From Cryptomeria japonica (lineage: Eukaryota > Streptophyta > Pinopsida > Cupressales > Cupressaceae), in contig NC_081415.1 of assembly GCF_030272615.1 (NCBI RefSeq), forward strand, positions 627,851,240 to 627,915,239: DNA of 64,000 nt, given 5' to 3'. Made by a program: the position numbers and the translations under genes. The notes under the pieces were generated by a model. The model had not been told where the DNA came from and searched no databases. It saw nothing but the letters and a program-made list of their open reading frames with translations. Positions within the stretch are counted from its first letter, which is position 1, and each line of letters opens with the position of its first letter. Below are positions 43,318 through 54,990 of the stretch, in pieces.

Positions 43318-44678
43318 TGTAACTAGGAAAATGGAATGCATCAAGGCAATAGATATTAGACTAGCTCAACCACAAAAACTAGATTGCAATGATAAGAAAT
43401 CCTAAAAACATTCAATAAAGGCATGAAGATGAAATACTAAAATAAAATGTAAACCAAAGCATGTATCTCCTTCATTGTTCCTCCATTGTCCTTCTTTCTC
43501 CTTCAAATTCCTTTGTTTGTGGATCTCACCTATAAGTGCAAGAGCAAAGTATGAAAGCAAGCAAGATGACAAGATGAAAATTGCAGCATAAGGATACTAG
43601 AAGCGTGGTTGATTGATTGAAAATGTGACTGATTCCCCCTTTCATTGAAGAAAATCATCCAATTTATAGACAAATTGGAGAGAGGACAAGATTAGCATGA
43701 AGAGATTTGAAAGGAAATTTAAATCAAGAATGGCAAAATTATGACAAATGACAATTTGCTATGCAAGGAGTATGACAAATTATGACAAATTATGACAAGT
43801 TGCTATGCAAAATGCATGACAAATTATGACAAATTATGGCAAGTGGAAGCATAAACATAGGAGAAAATGAGGGAATGAAATTAGGGGAAATATTAGAAAA
43901 ATTAAAGAATATAGGAGAAATAGAAATTAGGAATTAGGAGAAATTAGCAAATTAGAAACTTGAGGTAAAAGATGAAATAGAAATTAGGTGAATTAATTAA
44001 TAGGTTTTCATCCATTAATTAATTCATGAAAGAGACCTAGGACTAAATAAATAGATTTATTTAACCCACAAAGAAGAAGAAAAGGATTAAATGAACAAAT
44101 CATAAAACCCTAGAAATAAGAGGACAAGGAATTAGGTCAAGACAACAAGAAATTAATGTAGGTTCGATCATGATTCTGATTGACAAAGGACCAATGTTGA
44201 TAAATGATTGAGATTGGTTGACAAAAATCAATGACAAATTGACCAAGATTGACAAGGAGATCAAATTGATAGGCGCCAATTGACAAGGAACAATGACTAA
44301 TCGATTCAAATTGACATGATTGAAAAGGACAAGGATCGATGACGAATCAATCACAAAATGACAAGATTGACAAGAGGGAAAAACCCTAATTCTATCATCG
44401 ATTAGGATTGACGATGTCCAAAATGATGATAAATGAGCACGCACCATGATGCGATAGGATAAGATCGACCAAATTCATGACTGAAGATTGTTATCGACAA
44501 GACCAAATTCGAAAGCGAGATAAATGAAGAATGCAGAAGGACTTAATGTTTGCAAATGATAAAGGCCAAGTGCACAACATAGAAGAAATGTTAATGCGAT
44601 GCAAAAACCCCAAAATAAGGCAATGTGCCAATGTTAAAGTATGACTCCGCAAGCATTGACCATTTTTAGACATCTACA
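43318..44678 (-). repeat. Element C 3' LTR (LTR-C family, 1361 bp)
   Basis: The + strand starts TGTAACTAGG and ends GACATCTACA. Directly right of it, 'ttttgcccctctttg' is the complement of a PPT, which sets the orientation as minus and the copy as a 3' LTR. Confidence 0.82.
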
Positions 44679-44694
44679 TTTTGCCCCTCTTTGA
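44679..44694 (-). promoter_or_regulatory. Element C polypurine tract
   Basis: The minus strand reads CAAAGAGGGGCAAAA next to the LTR start TGTAGATGTC. The same tract occurs after array units 1 and 2 at about 39260 and 40571. Confidence 0.8.
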
Positions 44695-46820
44695 GACAAT
44701 GCGATTCTAAGCGTTGTTTCAAAGAACAATAATGAAAATTCCCCAGACAATAACAATGACATATGCATGCCCCCTCAAGGAATTGGCTGGAAAAATCCAA
44801 AAAAGAGGCCAAGTGATCGATAAGAATGACAGAAGATGATAGGTTCGAACAGACTGCCAAGACTGATGGAAGAAATGTTAGTAAGTAGAAATTAGACAGA
44901 GGACAATTAGAGATGAAGGAAAACTTGCTTTCACAAATGCACATAAGTAGGTGAGAACCTTTATTTAATGTAGCAAAGCGGATGCAGAGCATCATGGCAT
45001 TGAAGGCCAAAGCTGGAATGCAAACCCTTTTGCAAAAGACAGACACATCACACACAAGGAATGAGTGAAGCATACTAGGGTGCATACATCAAGGGTTGAG
45101 GTATGTGCGGCGTTCACAAAGAGAACGTACTTATCATAGACACCCAATGATATAGTTGCCCCAGTTTGTGACAAACATTCCACAAATAGAAAACACAACA
45201 AAAAAAAGGAAAGGGACCATGAACCATCTTGGTCACTCTAAATCACTTAGTGACATCATCGAGCAACATAGGAACATGATCGAAGCCAAAGATAAATCAG
45301 TAAAAAGATAAGACGCATAAATTCAACCAAGTCAAACGAATAGTCTGATTGTCATTATCAAAAGTGGAAAACAAGAATGATCATGCTGTCTGGTTTCAAG
45401 GAATGCGGTACCCCGTCGAAGACAGGACATAGTCTGGTTTCGAGTATACCACACCCTGTATAAGACCCATGATAATGTTGACAAGGACCAATGGTAATGT
45501 TGATGCTATTTGGATTGATGTGACAACTGTGATCAGGTTGAATGCTTGCTTGGTCAAACAGTTTATCTGTTAATGCGTGATTTCATTAAAGCACAATTTT
45601 TGATTAATTGTCGTTGGATGTATGCTCAGCGATCTATCTATGCACAAAGGGGACCATTTATTGACAAAATGCAAAATGCCAAAGAAATTGTTTTTGGGTT
45701 TTGATGTTTTTCACTTTGTAGGAATTTTGAGTTTTTTTAAATTTTTTTGTTCATTTTTTAGGACATTATATGATTTTTAGGAATTTTTTTTTTCAGGACA
45801 TTATATGAATGTTTTTGAATTAATTCAGGATATTTTTCAAAATTTTTGGATTATTTCAAGACATTTTTCAATTTTTATGATTTTGCCCCCAGTGTCTAGC
45901 AAGGCAAGGAATATGATAGGTGAATAAATAGGCTTTCTGAAATGTTGGTGGATAGAGGGAAGACAAAGGCCTTTTATTATGGAGACAATACAGATGCAAT
46001 TTTCAAGGGCTATTGCATGATGGGACAAGAGACTGGATATGACAATGTAAAGTAGTGACATGGCATGAGGGACATGTCAAGAGGTTTTTGAAACCATGTT
46101 TAAATTTTGCGTCCTTATGTTAGATCAAGATCAAGGAACGAAAAAGAGTGTATGGATAGTGATAAGATATGAATAGGATAAGCAAGACCAAGAATGGATA
46201 AGGGACATGGACTGAAGGTCGGGATAGGCTAAGGGATAGTGGTAGAAAAGTTGCAATAAGATAGGGAATATGGATGAAAGGTTGTAATAAGAAAAGGGAT
46301 AAAGACCAAAAGCTATGATGGACTAAAAGCTGCAAACAAGATGCATGATGCTCATGACGATCCTCAGCCTTGTCAAGATCAAAGGTGGAAAGGGAAACTG
46401 GACATGAGGGACAATAGGATATGAAGGGTAATGACATGGTATGATAGGATAATGAAGGGCAATAGGATATGAAGGAGGAAACCTGCCCCCAAGTGTGGTG
46501 TGCAAGAAGTTCATAGATTATGCATGACACCTGTTTGCCAGGTTTTCATCACGGTACTTGCCCAAGGCGCCTGTTTGCCAGGTTTTCACCAGTGGATGAA
46601 TTATTTTTGCTTTACCTTTTTTTTTTTTCTTTCACTTTTTTTTTTGTATTTTGACTTTTTCAATAGAAGATGGACACATGATAGGGGATGGAATAAGGAG
46701 TCAAACATCTTTTTGTTTGGATAGTAGCCTTGAAAAAAATGGACCATGACCTTTAAAAGTATGCTCAAAGACGTTGGTAGGATAAGGACATGGAAAATAA
46801 GATGAAACTAAGGCAAGGAT
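44695..46820 (-). other. Element C 3' untranslated region
   Basis: No supported gene. Noteworthy parts: a T-rich block with 'ttcaggacattat'-type repeats (45760-45885), a twice-repeated motif 'gcctgtttgccaggttttca' (46530-46549 and 46569-46590), and a poly-T run (46619-46645). Minus-strand frames of 74-139 codons show no domain. Confidence 0.6.
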
Positions 46821-47111
46821 TTATGCAGAGGATTGGACCAGAGGGATGGAAGGATGGAAAATATGCATTGGATAATAGGTAGGGGATTGGAAGAATTGGG
46901 CTTTAGTGGATAGAAATGTTGGCAAGATTGACATTGGCACACACCTTGAGGGGTGATGAACTGAGGGAGGAAAAATGTATTTTGGATATTGAGAGTTTGA
47001 GGAAGGAAAGGCTATGGATTTTGGGACATAAGGGCCCAAAACAGATGAAGAAGGTGGTGGAGGAATAGACTTGGAAGGTTTGGATGGAGGAATAGCAATT
47101 TTAGATGCCAA
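46821..47111 (-). pseudogene. Element C ORF, C-terminal Pro/Ser-rich part
   Basis: 96 codons, Pro/Ser-rich ('SKPSKSIPPPPSSSVLGPYV'). 'LGPY' followed by Pro-rich text also occurs near the end of the upstream ORF (47334-48500), suggesting an internal repeat. It is in a different frame from that ORF. No known domain. Confidence 0.45.
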
Positions 47112-47333
47112 TTTTGATGTTTCTTTAGGCTTTTATGCTTCAAGGAGCCGCTTAGGGATCCACATGGTTTTTTATTTTTCATGCTTTTGTGGTTCATTGG
47201 AGTACATTGCTTGCACAAGGGATTTAGGAACCCATATATATTTTGACTTTGCTTTATTTTGCTCAGTGGGCCTTTGTGGTCTTTTGGATATTTCTTTTTC
47301 TTTATAGATCATATTGTTCTTTGCTTTGACATG

Positions 47334-49412
47334 TCAATTATATTGGACATGTTGATCCTTGAATACATGTGGATTGCTAGACTTATGACTTTTACACTTG
47401 GCATCCAAATTGCTTGGAGGGGGAAAGGAATGCATGGATGGATAGGAATGAAGTGGAGTTCTTTTGCATGGATGAATGTTACTCAAATATGTGTTCCTTT
47501 GTTGACCTTGCATACAAGACGCAGGGATATTATAAGGACCTAAGATGGATGGAAGGGATAAAGGGGAAGGGATATGTTTGGATTTTGAAGGGATGTTGGA
47601 TTTAGTAGGGGTACCCACATCTTGAGGAATTTCATTGAGGCCATGACCTTTAATATTTTCTTTAACATGAAGGGATTCTTGCTTATGTAGATCTACTCCT
47701 TTGCCTTTATGAATATCTTGACTTGTAGGATACTCTTTTCTTTGGGAAGAAGACGCGAGTCCATTATGAGGTGGATATGATATGAGAGAAATAAAGAGAT
47801 CTTGAAGTGGATCGGATTGCACCAAAATGGAAGAACCCATTATGCATGTCGAGGGTTCATGAACATCTTGCATTGACACGTTAGAATCATGAGGGGTATC
47901 AGGATCACTAGGGGGATCAGGATCACAAGGGAAACTAGGATTGTGAGGTGGACATGGTTCAATGACAGGCTCTTCAAGAGATAGAATGGGAGAAATAATG
48001 GGATCATCAAAAGAAATGTGATCTTGGAGTGTATATGGAGCATTAAGACAAGGAGATGGAGGAACAAAAGGATCTTGTGGTGGATTTAAAGGAATAATTT
48101 GATCTTGACAAGGAGGAAGATCATTGGAATCTTCTTTAACATTGCTTTTCTCTGGACTTTTAATGGGATCATCGGAAAGGATGGAAGGGATATCTTGATC
48201 TTTCTTAGGAAGTGGAATGCTAATGAGATTTGAAAGGATATTGTGTTCTTGGATAGAATTGATAGGAATAAGGGAATCATCGTGAGTGTCTGGGAACATG
48301 GGGTCCTGGTCAACAATTGGATGGGATGATAAGGTTTCAAGATCTTGATCTTCATCTTTTTTAAGACACATTTCTTCATGCTCTAAATTATCCTCTTGAC
48401 ATGGGGTTGGACTTTGGATATGCATGGAGGATTCTGACAAGGGATCAATGTTTTGGCATGAAGGAAATGCACTTTGAACATCTGTGATGGATTCTGGCAA
48501 GGAATCAATGCTTGAACATGAGGAAGAGGGACTTCGAATGGGGTCCTCTTAAACAGGTAATGGCAATAAAGTGCATGGTGGCATTGGGTCTTGTATTTCT
48601 GAAACATGACAAGGATGTGCATCATGAATTGGATTATCTTGGCAATCAATTATGGATAGCCCTTGGATAATTGCATCCTTGGGTGTATTGTTTGATGAGG
48701 ACAATATGGAAGGTTCTTGTGAAACTTCTAAAGGTGTAGGGATAGATGCCACTGGAGAGTCAATTTGTTTGCAGGGGAATGAGGCATTGCTAGACATAAG
48801 TGTATTATTTTGATCTTCCTCAAAGAACTCACTTGGTAATTTCCTTAAGATCCTTGCAATAAAGCCACCTTTCTTTCGAGGTTTTGACATAGTTGTATTT
48901 GGAATTTGAACTTGTTTGGCAAGAATTTGGTCTTGGTTTGATGTCATGTTTTGATTTTGAACTAGATGTTGCTCAAATTGGTTTGACATGTTCAAAATTT
49001 GGCTTGGTGCATGTTGCAACCTTTGTTTTTGAATGTTTGGTTGTGGTTGTTGACATTGATATGTTGATTGAACTTGTTGATATTCCACCATTGGTTGAAC
49101 TATTTGTGGACATTGTATAGTTGGTTGGACATATTGTTGAAATTGGACCATTGGTTGTGTCTATTGGATATGTTGTTGATTCGAGATTTGATTGAATGAA
49201 ATTTGACCAAATGAATTATGATTTGGGACTTGATTGATATTTGTGCTTGTTTTTTGAAATTGTTTCATCATCTCTATTTGAGAGATGAGAGCTGGTATGT
49301 CTGATCGTTCGATAAGAGCTTTTACATAAATTGGCTCAAATTTTGGGTTTGGACCTTGAAATTTTTTAAATGTTTTGGACATTTGTGATCTATTCTTCTG
49401 AATGTTTTTCAC
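47334..49412 (-). pseudogene. Element C long Pro/Gln-rich ORF, function unknown
   Basis: A single reading frame of about 690 codons interrupted by two stops: TAG near 49159-49161 and TAA near 48549-48551. The N-terminus is Lys-rich ('SQMSKTFKKFQGPNPKFEPI'). Residues 90-170 are Gln-rich ('QYVQPTIQCPQIVQPMVEYQ'), followed by a basic segment 'PRKKGGFIARILRKLPSEFF'. The long C-terminal half is rich in Pro, Asp and Ser ('PCPPHNPSFPCDPDPPSDPD'). No capsid fold, zinc knuckle or enzyme motif is recognised. Its position suggests a gag-like or accessory protein. Confidence 0.6.
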
Positions 49413-49903
49413 CCATTATGCACTTGTAGGTGAGATCCACAAATATGCACTTGTATGTGAAACTAAAAAAAATACGATAGTATTGGTGACATGAGCTAGA
49501 CAGATTGAGAGAGTTCACATGGAGGCCATATCTTGATTGCTCTGGATGGTCAGATGATAGTGATGAGCTATCGTATTGCAGATGGGAGAGGTACCTGATT
49601 GGGTGACCAGTGAATCACCAGAGAGTGATTGAGATGTACCCGCCAGAGAGAGTCAGATGACAGTTTGGAGAGAGGTAGGATGTACCTAGAGGGACTGCAC
49701 ACTTTACCTGATCTCACAGAGAGACGAGTCAGTGGGGGAGGATGATTCAGCCACACATAGCATATGATAACTTCACATAGCTATAGTGGGAGTGGAGATC
49801 AGATGTTGTGGATGACAAGATGATAGAGGAGTATGAGAGATGGTTTGTACGACAATGGCTTCTACCATTGACTAATCCTGATATTCCGGTGCCTAGGAGA
49901 TAG
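49413..49903 (+). other. Junction and degraded 5' part of an acidic ORF fragment
   Basis: Begins with 'cttgtaggtgagatccaca', also found inside LTR-C, repeated in part 20 bases later. From about 49780 the + strand reads 'KMIEEYERWFVRQWLLPLTN' and 'PDIPVPRR', then TAG at 49901. Remnant sequence between element C and Gypsy-D copy 1. Confidence 0.4.
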
Positions 49904-50600
49904 GAGGACTTCCCACTCATTGGAGAGGAGGAGGGAGATGATGAGGATGAGGATGGTGGTGATGAGGATGAGGAGGATGACAAGGATAGAGGGGATGATG
50001 AGGAGGATGATGAGGATGAAGGGGATGATGAGGAGGATGATGAGGACGAGGAGGATAAGCCAGATTTAGCTGAGCAGGAGTCATTGCAGGATATACCCAT
50101 AGAGCCAGAGACAGCTAGCATAGAGGAGATGGAGATATGTAGGGCCACCATAGTGAGTCAGCATGATCGAATTGCGACATTAGAGAGACAAAATGCTATC
50201 TTGAGGATAGAGCAGGATCATTTCAGAGCAGAGATAGCCAGACTAATAGCGACTCGAGATACAACAATAGCATAGGCACAACAAGCAGAGCAGAGAGTGA
50301 CCAAGTATATTGGGTCGATTAGGGATGCTAGTGCACGTGAGATGGCATAGATGTTGGTAAAGACCGAAGATGAGATACGCCATTGGAGGACACTATATGA
50401 TAGTGCAGTTCCACCAGAGTAGAGAGTAGCATCATATCAAGCACGGTCGAGGACAAAGAGCAGGCCATGTTCTCAGAGGTCAGTGAGCAGCATGGGAGTG
50501 AGTGGACCTAGGAGACCACCACAGCCAGGACCTGGGGTAGGAGGGACATCATCCTTGAGACATGGCAGGGATGAGGAGGATAGAGGAAGCACCCAGTGAC
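49904..50600 (+). pseudogene. Acidic coiled-coil ORF remnant
   Basis: The open frame 49904-50275 begins 'EDFPLIGEEEGDDED', runs through about 45 nearly continuous Asp/Glu residues (GAT/GAG repeats 49924-50058), then 'IEEMEICRATIVSQHDRIAT' and 'LERQNAILRIEQDHFRAEIA', a predicted coiled coil. After TAG 50273 the frame continues 'AQQAEQRVTKYIGSIRDASA', two more TAGs, then a basic 'ARSRTKSRPCSQRS'. The layout (acidic tract, coiled coil, basic tail) resembles C-termini of second ORFs in plant non-autonomous elements, but no family is identified. An overlapping Ser-rich minus-strand frame is a shadow of the GAT/GAG repeat. Confidence 0.5.
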
Positions 50601-50945
50601 AGAGACATGTGCTTCTTATGATAGAGACATATATAGTGTGACATTATGTAGTCAGCCTGCGGGCCATACTTAGGACAGACAGTCCAATTTTGTACTTCGA
50701 TATTGTTTTGATATAGGATATGATATGCAGCTATATGATGGGATGCAATGTGTTATGGTATATGATTATTTTCCATGTATGGATGTCTTATGCACTATTT
50801 ATGTACCATTGTGGAACATGTATGAATATATTTTTATGTGTTTTTGATGCATTTATAATATGAAATGGATAAAATGCTTGATATGATGTTTGATATATAA
50901 TGCAAATGTAGTAATCGATGAATATAGGATGCAGCTTATGTTTTT
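50601..50945. other. Gene-free segment before Gypsy-D copy 1
   Basis: AT-rich with repeated 'tatgatatg/gatatgat' words. Probably the 3' untranslated part of the acidic ORF's element. No boundary motif seen. Confidence 0.4.
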
Positions 50946-51889
50946 TGGAGATCGGAGAACTAGACCGAACTGACTGCCCAAACTGATGGAAGAAATGTTA
51001 GTAAGAAGAAATTAGACAAAGGATAGTTAGAGATGAAGAAAAACATGCTTTCACCAATACATTTTGTAGGTGAGAACCTTTATTTAATGTAGCAAAGGGG
51101 ATGCAGAGCATCATGGCATTGAAGGCTAGAGCTGAAACGCAACCCTTTTTGCAAAAGACAGACATATCGCACACAAGGAATGAGTGAAGCATCCTAGGGT
51201 GCATACATCTAGGGTCGAGGTATGTGTGGCATTCACAAAGCAAATGTACTTATCATAGACACCCAATGATATAGTTGCCCCAATTTGTGACAAACATTCC
51301 ACAAACAACAAACACAACAAAAAAGAAAGAGACCATGAACCATCCCGGTCACTCTAAATCACTCAGTGACATCATCGAGCAACATAGGAACATGATTGAA
51401 GCCAAAGATAAATCAGTAAAAAGATAAGACACACAAATTCACAAACATTTTGATCGTCATTGTCAAAAGTGAAAAACAAGAACGATCATGCTGTCTGGTT
51501 TCAGGGAAAGCGGTACCCTGTCTAAGACAGGACACAGTCTGGTTTCGAGTATACCACACCCTATATAAGACCCATGATACTAGTGACAAGGACAAATGAT
51601 ATTGATGTTGATTGATTGATATGACAATTTTGATCAATTTGAATGTCTGGTTTGATTGAAAAAATCATCTGTTAACGCATGATTTTAGTAAAGCGCAGTG
51701 TTGTAACATGTTATCTATTTGTTGTCTACACAAATGTTTGATCGATTGTCATTGGATGTATGCTCAGCGATCTGTCTATGCACAAAGGGGACCATTTATT
51801 GACAAGATGCAAAATGCCAAAGGAATTTTTTTTGGATTTTGATGTTTTAAGATTTTTTTGTTCGTTTTTCAGGACTTTATTTGACTTTT

Positions 51890-52165
51890 TAGAGATTTTT
51901 TTAAGCACATTATTTGATTTTTTTGGATTTTTTCAGGACATTATTTGATTTTTTTATGATTTTTTCAAGACATTATTTGAGTTTTTTGGATTTTTTCAGG
52001 ACGTTATTTGATTTTTTAATGATTTTTTCAAGACATTATTTGATTTTTATGATTTTTTCTGGACATTTTTCAATTTTTATGATTTTTTCAAGACATTTTT
52101 CAATTTTTATGATTTTTTCAGGACATTTTTCAATTTTTATGATTTTTTCAGGACATTTTTCAATT
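51890..52165 (+). repeat. T-rich tandem repeat, about 34-bp unit
   Basis: About eight copies of 'atgattttttcaggacattt' plus 'ttcaattttt' variants in Gypsy-D copy 1's 3' region. Element C has a shorter, more degenerate form at 45760-45885. Phe-rich open frames across it are artefacts. Confidence 0.85.
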
Positions 52166-52599
52166 CGAAAGCTCCAGTAATTGATCATGACAAGGGGCAT
52201 GCACCTAATGAAATTTTGAAAGACATATATAGCGACCAGGACCGAAACATATGTACAAGGACTGGAAACCTGAGTATGCAAGACAATGATGTTGACCAAT
52301 CACAGGCCTGGAACAAAACATTGGGTCAAAGCAAAGATAAGTGTGATAAAGCTGTGGGGGAAAAGTATAGCTAGGGGTCATGATAGATGATGAAGCAATA
52401 ATCTTTTACACATGGTGCCTGTTTGCCAAGTTTTCACCATGGTACTTGCCCAAAGCGCCTGTTTTGCCAGGTTTTCAATAGAGGGTGAATTATTTTTCTT
52501 TACTTTTGTTTGTCTTTTTCTTTTTTGTTTTTGCTTTTTCACTTTTTTTTAACTTTTTAAAATTTTTTCAGAATCATATTTGAAGAACCGCTGACAGAA

Positions 52600-53470
52600 A
52601 ACTATGCCCAGTACTTGCGAAGGTGCATGCTATTGACTGGATCTGACAAAGGTTAACCTTCTGGGGTGGTAAGCTGATATGCCCCCAAGCCATAGGCCAC
52701 AATAACTATGAAAGGCCCAACCCAATTAGGTTCAAACTTTCCTTTGATGATGTCAATAGATTGTGCATTCTTGGGGTTTGCCTTTAGAACCAGATCTCCC
52801 ACTTCGAAGTGTCACCCTTTGACCTTCTTATTATAAGAGTGATGAAGACGGTTTTGATATGCTTGCAAATGTGTCAGGGCTATCTGACGTTTCTCATCTA
52901 ACATCTCAAGCTGATGCAACTGAGAGACTCTGTGCATCTCATCATCAATCAAATGTTGCAAGGAAACACGCAAAGATGGAATCTCGACTTCCAAGGGTAA
53001 AATGGCTTCCGCACCATACACCAAGGAATAAGGTGTTGCACCAGTAGGTGTGCGGATAGAAGTATGATAAGCCCATAGTGCTGGATTCAACTGTACATGC
53101 CAATCTCGACCAGCGTCATTGACAACCTTTTTCAGGATCTTAATAATGGTTTTATTTGATGCTTCGGCTTGACCATTACTTTGTGGATAATAAGGACTGG
53201 AGAAGTGGTGTTGGATGTGAAATTTTTCATAGAGTTCCTTGACATCTTTATTTTTAAATTGACGGCCATTATCTATGACAATTGCAAGGGGAACCCCATA
53301 TCTGCATATGATATAATTCAGTAGGAATTTTGAAATTTGCACACCAGTGATATAGGTCATAGGAATAGCCTCGATCCATTTTGTAAAGTACTATGTGGCT
53401 GTAATGATGAACTTGTGTCCATTTGCAGATGTCGGGTGAATCTTGCCAATAAGATCCAATCCCCATTAAG
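52600..53470 (-). pseudogene. Gypsy-D copy 1 integrase core and C-terminus
   Basis: 53470-53400: 'WGLDLIGKIHPTSANGHKFI' with first catalytic Asp. 53360-52812: 'RYGVPLAIVIDNGRQFKNKD' with second Asp, then 'YYPQSNGQAEASNKTIIKIL' with the catalytic Glu at the D-X35-E spacing, then 'HTSIRTPTGATPYSLVYGAE'. The DDE triad is complete in this copy. After TGA 52814-52812, 'HFEVGDLVLKANPKNAQSID' continues toward 52600. A TAG at 53393-53391 interrupts the core. Both stops are also present in copy 2. Confidence 0.9.
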
Positions 53471-53715
53471 GAAAGGGCCATGAAGATATGACAGAATTAA
53501 GCTCTTGGGCTAGTGCATGAATGTAATTTCCATGGATTTGGCATTTGTAGCACTTCTTGACAAAATCATGAACATCCTTTTCCATAGTGGGCCAATAATA
53601 CCCAACATGAACCAACTTTTTGGGTAAGCTCAGACCATTGAAATGGCCCCCACTTATACCATCGTGAACCTCATGTAAAGCCTTTTGTGCTTCGTCAGAA
53701 TCCAAACACCTGAGG
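53466..53715 (-). pseudogene. Gypsy-D copy 1 integrase zinc-binding domain
   Basis: 79-codon frame 'ALHEVHDGISGGHFNGLSLP', 'YYWPTMEKDVHDFVKKCYKC' and 'HALAQELNSVISSWPFP'. The H2C2 ligands (H, H, CxxC) are intact. It ends in a TAA where copy 2 has CAA (Gln) in 'FSQWGLDL'. Confidence 0.88.
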
Positions 53716-54480
53716 AGGGTATGGTCAAAGGAACGACGGTAAAGGTGTCTGTGATGATGACATATTTGGTGGTCTGGCAGATGAAGGCTCGACGTTGGTT
53801 AGAGGAAAGGTTAGGTGGTAAGGTTTGGGATTTCAAATATTGATAGATGTCATTGTACCACAAGGAATTAGGACCAACAAGAACACACATCATATCTGCT
53901 GTCGAAATTTCAAAAGAAGGAACAAGCAACTGTTCGACCAAAAATTCACATTTGTCCATATTATGGGGCATATTTAACATGGAAGCAATAGTGGCCATAG
54001 CATCTGCCAACTTGTTTTGAGTTCATGGAACTTGATTGAAATGGATAGCCGTAAATTTTGTCTTGAAGAAATCCACCATATGCTTGTAAGGAATAAGCTT
54101 TTCATCTTTTGTTTCGTAGTCATCATTCACTTGACGGATGACTAACTGGGAATCTCCATAGACTTGTAAATCTGTGATGTTCCGGTGGATCGCTACTCGG
54201 AGTCCTGTGGCCAGAACTTCATATTCTGCAATGTTATTGGTGCACTAGAAAGTTATTTTGTAGGATTTGGGAATAGCATCACCTTGAGGGGTGACAAACA
54301 ATATACCTGCTCTGGATCCGAATTTGGTATTGGATCCATCAAAATATAACTTCCATTCATTAGAAGGTGTGAGAGAAAAGACTGATTCATTTGGAAAATC
54401 GGTCAACATGGGATGATCATCATAAATAGGAGCCTCAGCAAGTTGATCTGCTATGATTTGTCCTTTTATTGCCTTTCACT
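53654..54480 (-). pseudogene. Gypsy-D copy 1 archaeal-type RNase H and spacer
   Basis: 54400-54020 reads 'EWKLYFDGSNTKFGSRAGIL', 'NNIAEYEVLATGLRVAIHRN' and 'ITDLQVYGDSQLVIRQVNDD' (D, E and D motifs), with a TAG before 'CTNN' replaced as 'FLV*CTNN'. 54010-53654 is the spacer 'ADAMATIASMLNMPHNMDKC' and 'YNDIYQYLKSQTLPPNLSSN'. A TGA breaks it near 54020. The same order as in copy 2. Confidence 0.82.
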
Positions 54481-54990
54481 CAATGTACTCAATATCAAAG
54501 TCACTGAGGATCATAACCCATTTTGCTAGGCGACCTGTCAAAGCTGCCCTATTAAGCAAGTATTTGAAGGGATCAATTTTTGCAACTAACAATGTTTGAT
54601 GATTTAACATATAGTGTCACAGCTTCTGTGTTGCAAAGACCACTGCTAAACATGCCTGTTCAATAGTTGAATAATTCAGCTCATAGCCCACTAGTGTCCG
54701 ACTGATATAATAAATAGCCCGCTCTTTGCCTTTCTCATCTTGTTGGGCCAAGAGAACTCCCATTGCCGTTTCAGTTTTAGATATATACAATATGAATGGC
54801 TTTCCTTCTATAGGAGGCATTAGAATAGGTGGTGACAGTAGATAATCCTTGAGAGTTTGAAATGTTGATTGACATTGCTCAGTCCATTTAAAAGCGACAC
54901 CTTTATGCAATAAATGCTGGAAGGGATGACATTTGTCTGCCAATTGAGCTATAAAATGGCAAATTGACTGTAGCTTTCCTTGGAAACTTC
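54481..54990 (-). pseudogene. Gypsy-D copy 1 Gypsy-type RNase H
   Basis: The 108-codon frame (54943-54617) has 'ADKCHPFQHLLHKGVAFKWT', 'SPPILMPPIEGKPFILYISK', 'GVLLAQQDEKGKERAIYYIS' and 'YSTIEQACLAVVFATQKL'. It ends at TGA 54619-54617, which copy 2 shares. 'HYMLNHQTLLVAKIDPFKYL' and 'LTGRLAKWVMILSDFDIEYI' continue after it. Where copy 2 has TAA ('LLAQ*'), this copy has CAA. Confidence 0.88.

Larger units (their letters stand above)
44679..49412 (-). mobile_element. Element C: pol-less Gypsy-type element, internal region
   Basis: From the PPT leftmost to about 49412. It has a 2.1-kb 3' untranslated region homologous to Gypsy-D's (44860-46700 against 50960-52600) and one long Pro/Gln-rich ORF. 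No protease, RT or integrase motif. The 5' LTR and primer site are not found: the right edge near 49412 is a truncation or unresolved. Best explanation: a non-autonomous partner of Gypsy-D. Confidence 0.7.

Noticed and set aside
49747..50151. 134-codon Ser-rich minus-strand frame
   Set aside because: Antisense of the GAT/GAG (Asp/Glu) tract; serine runs follow directly from it.
51914..52180. 88-codon Phe/Ile-rich frame on the + strand and an antisense 87-codon frame
   Set aside because: Produced by the 34-bp T-rich tandem repeat. No start context, no conservation of frame between elements.
52859..53047. 62-codon + strand frame, and its counterpart 63383-63195 on the minus strand
   Set aside because: Antisense of the integrase region in both Gypsy-D copies; it is preserved only because the integrase sequence is.
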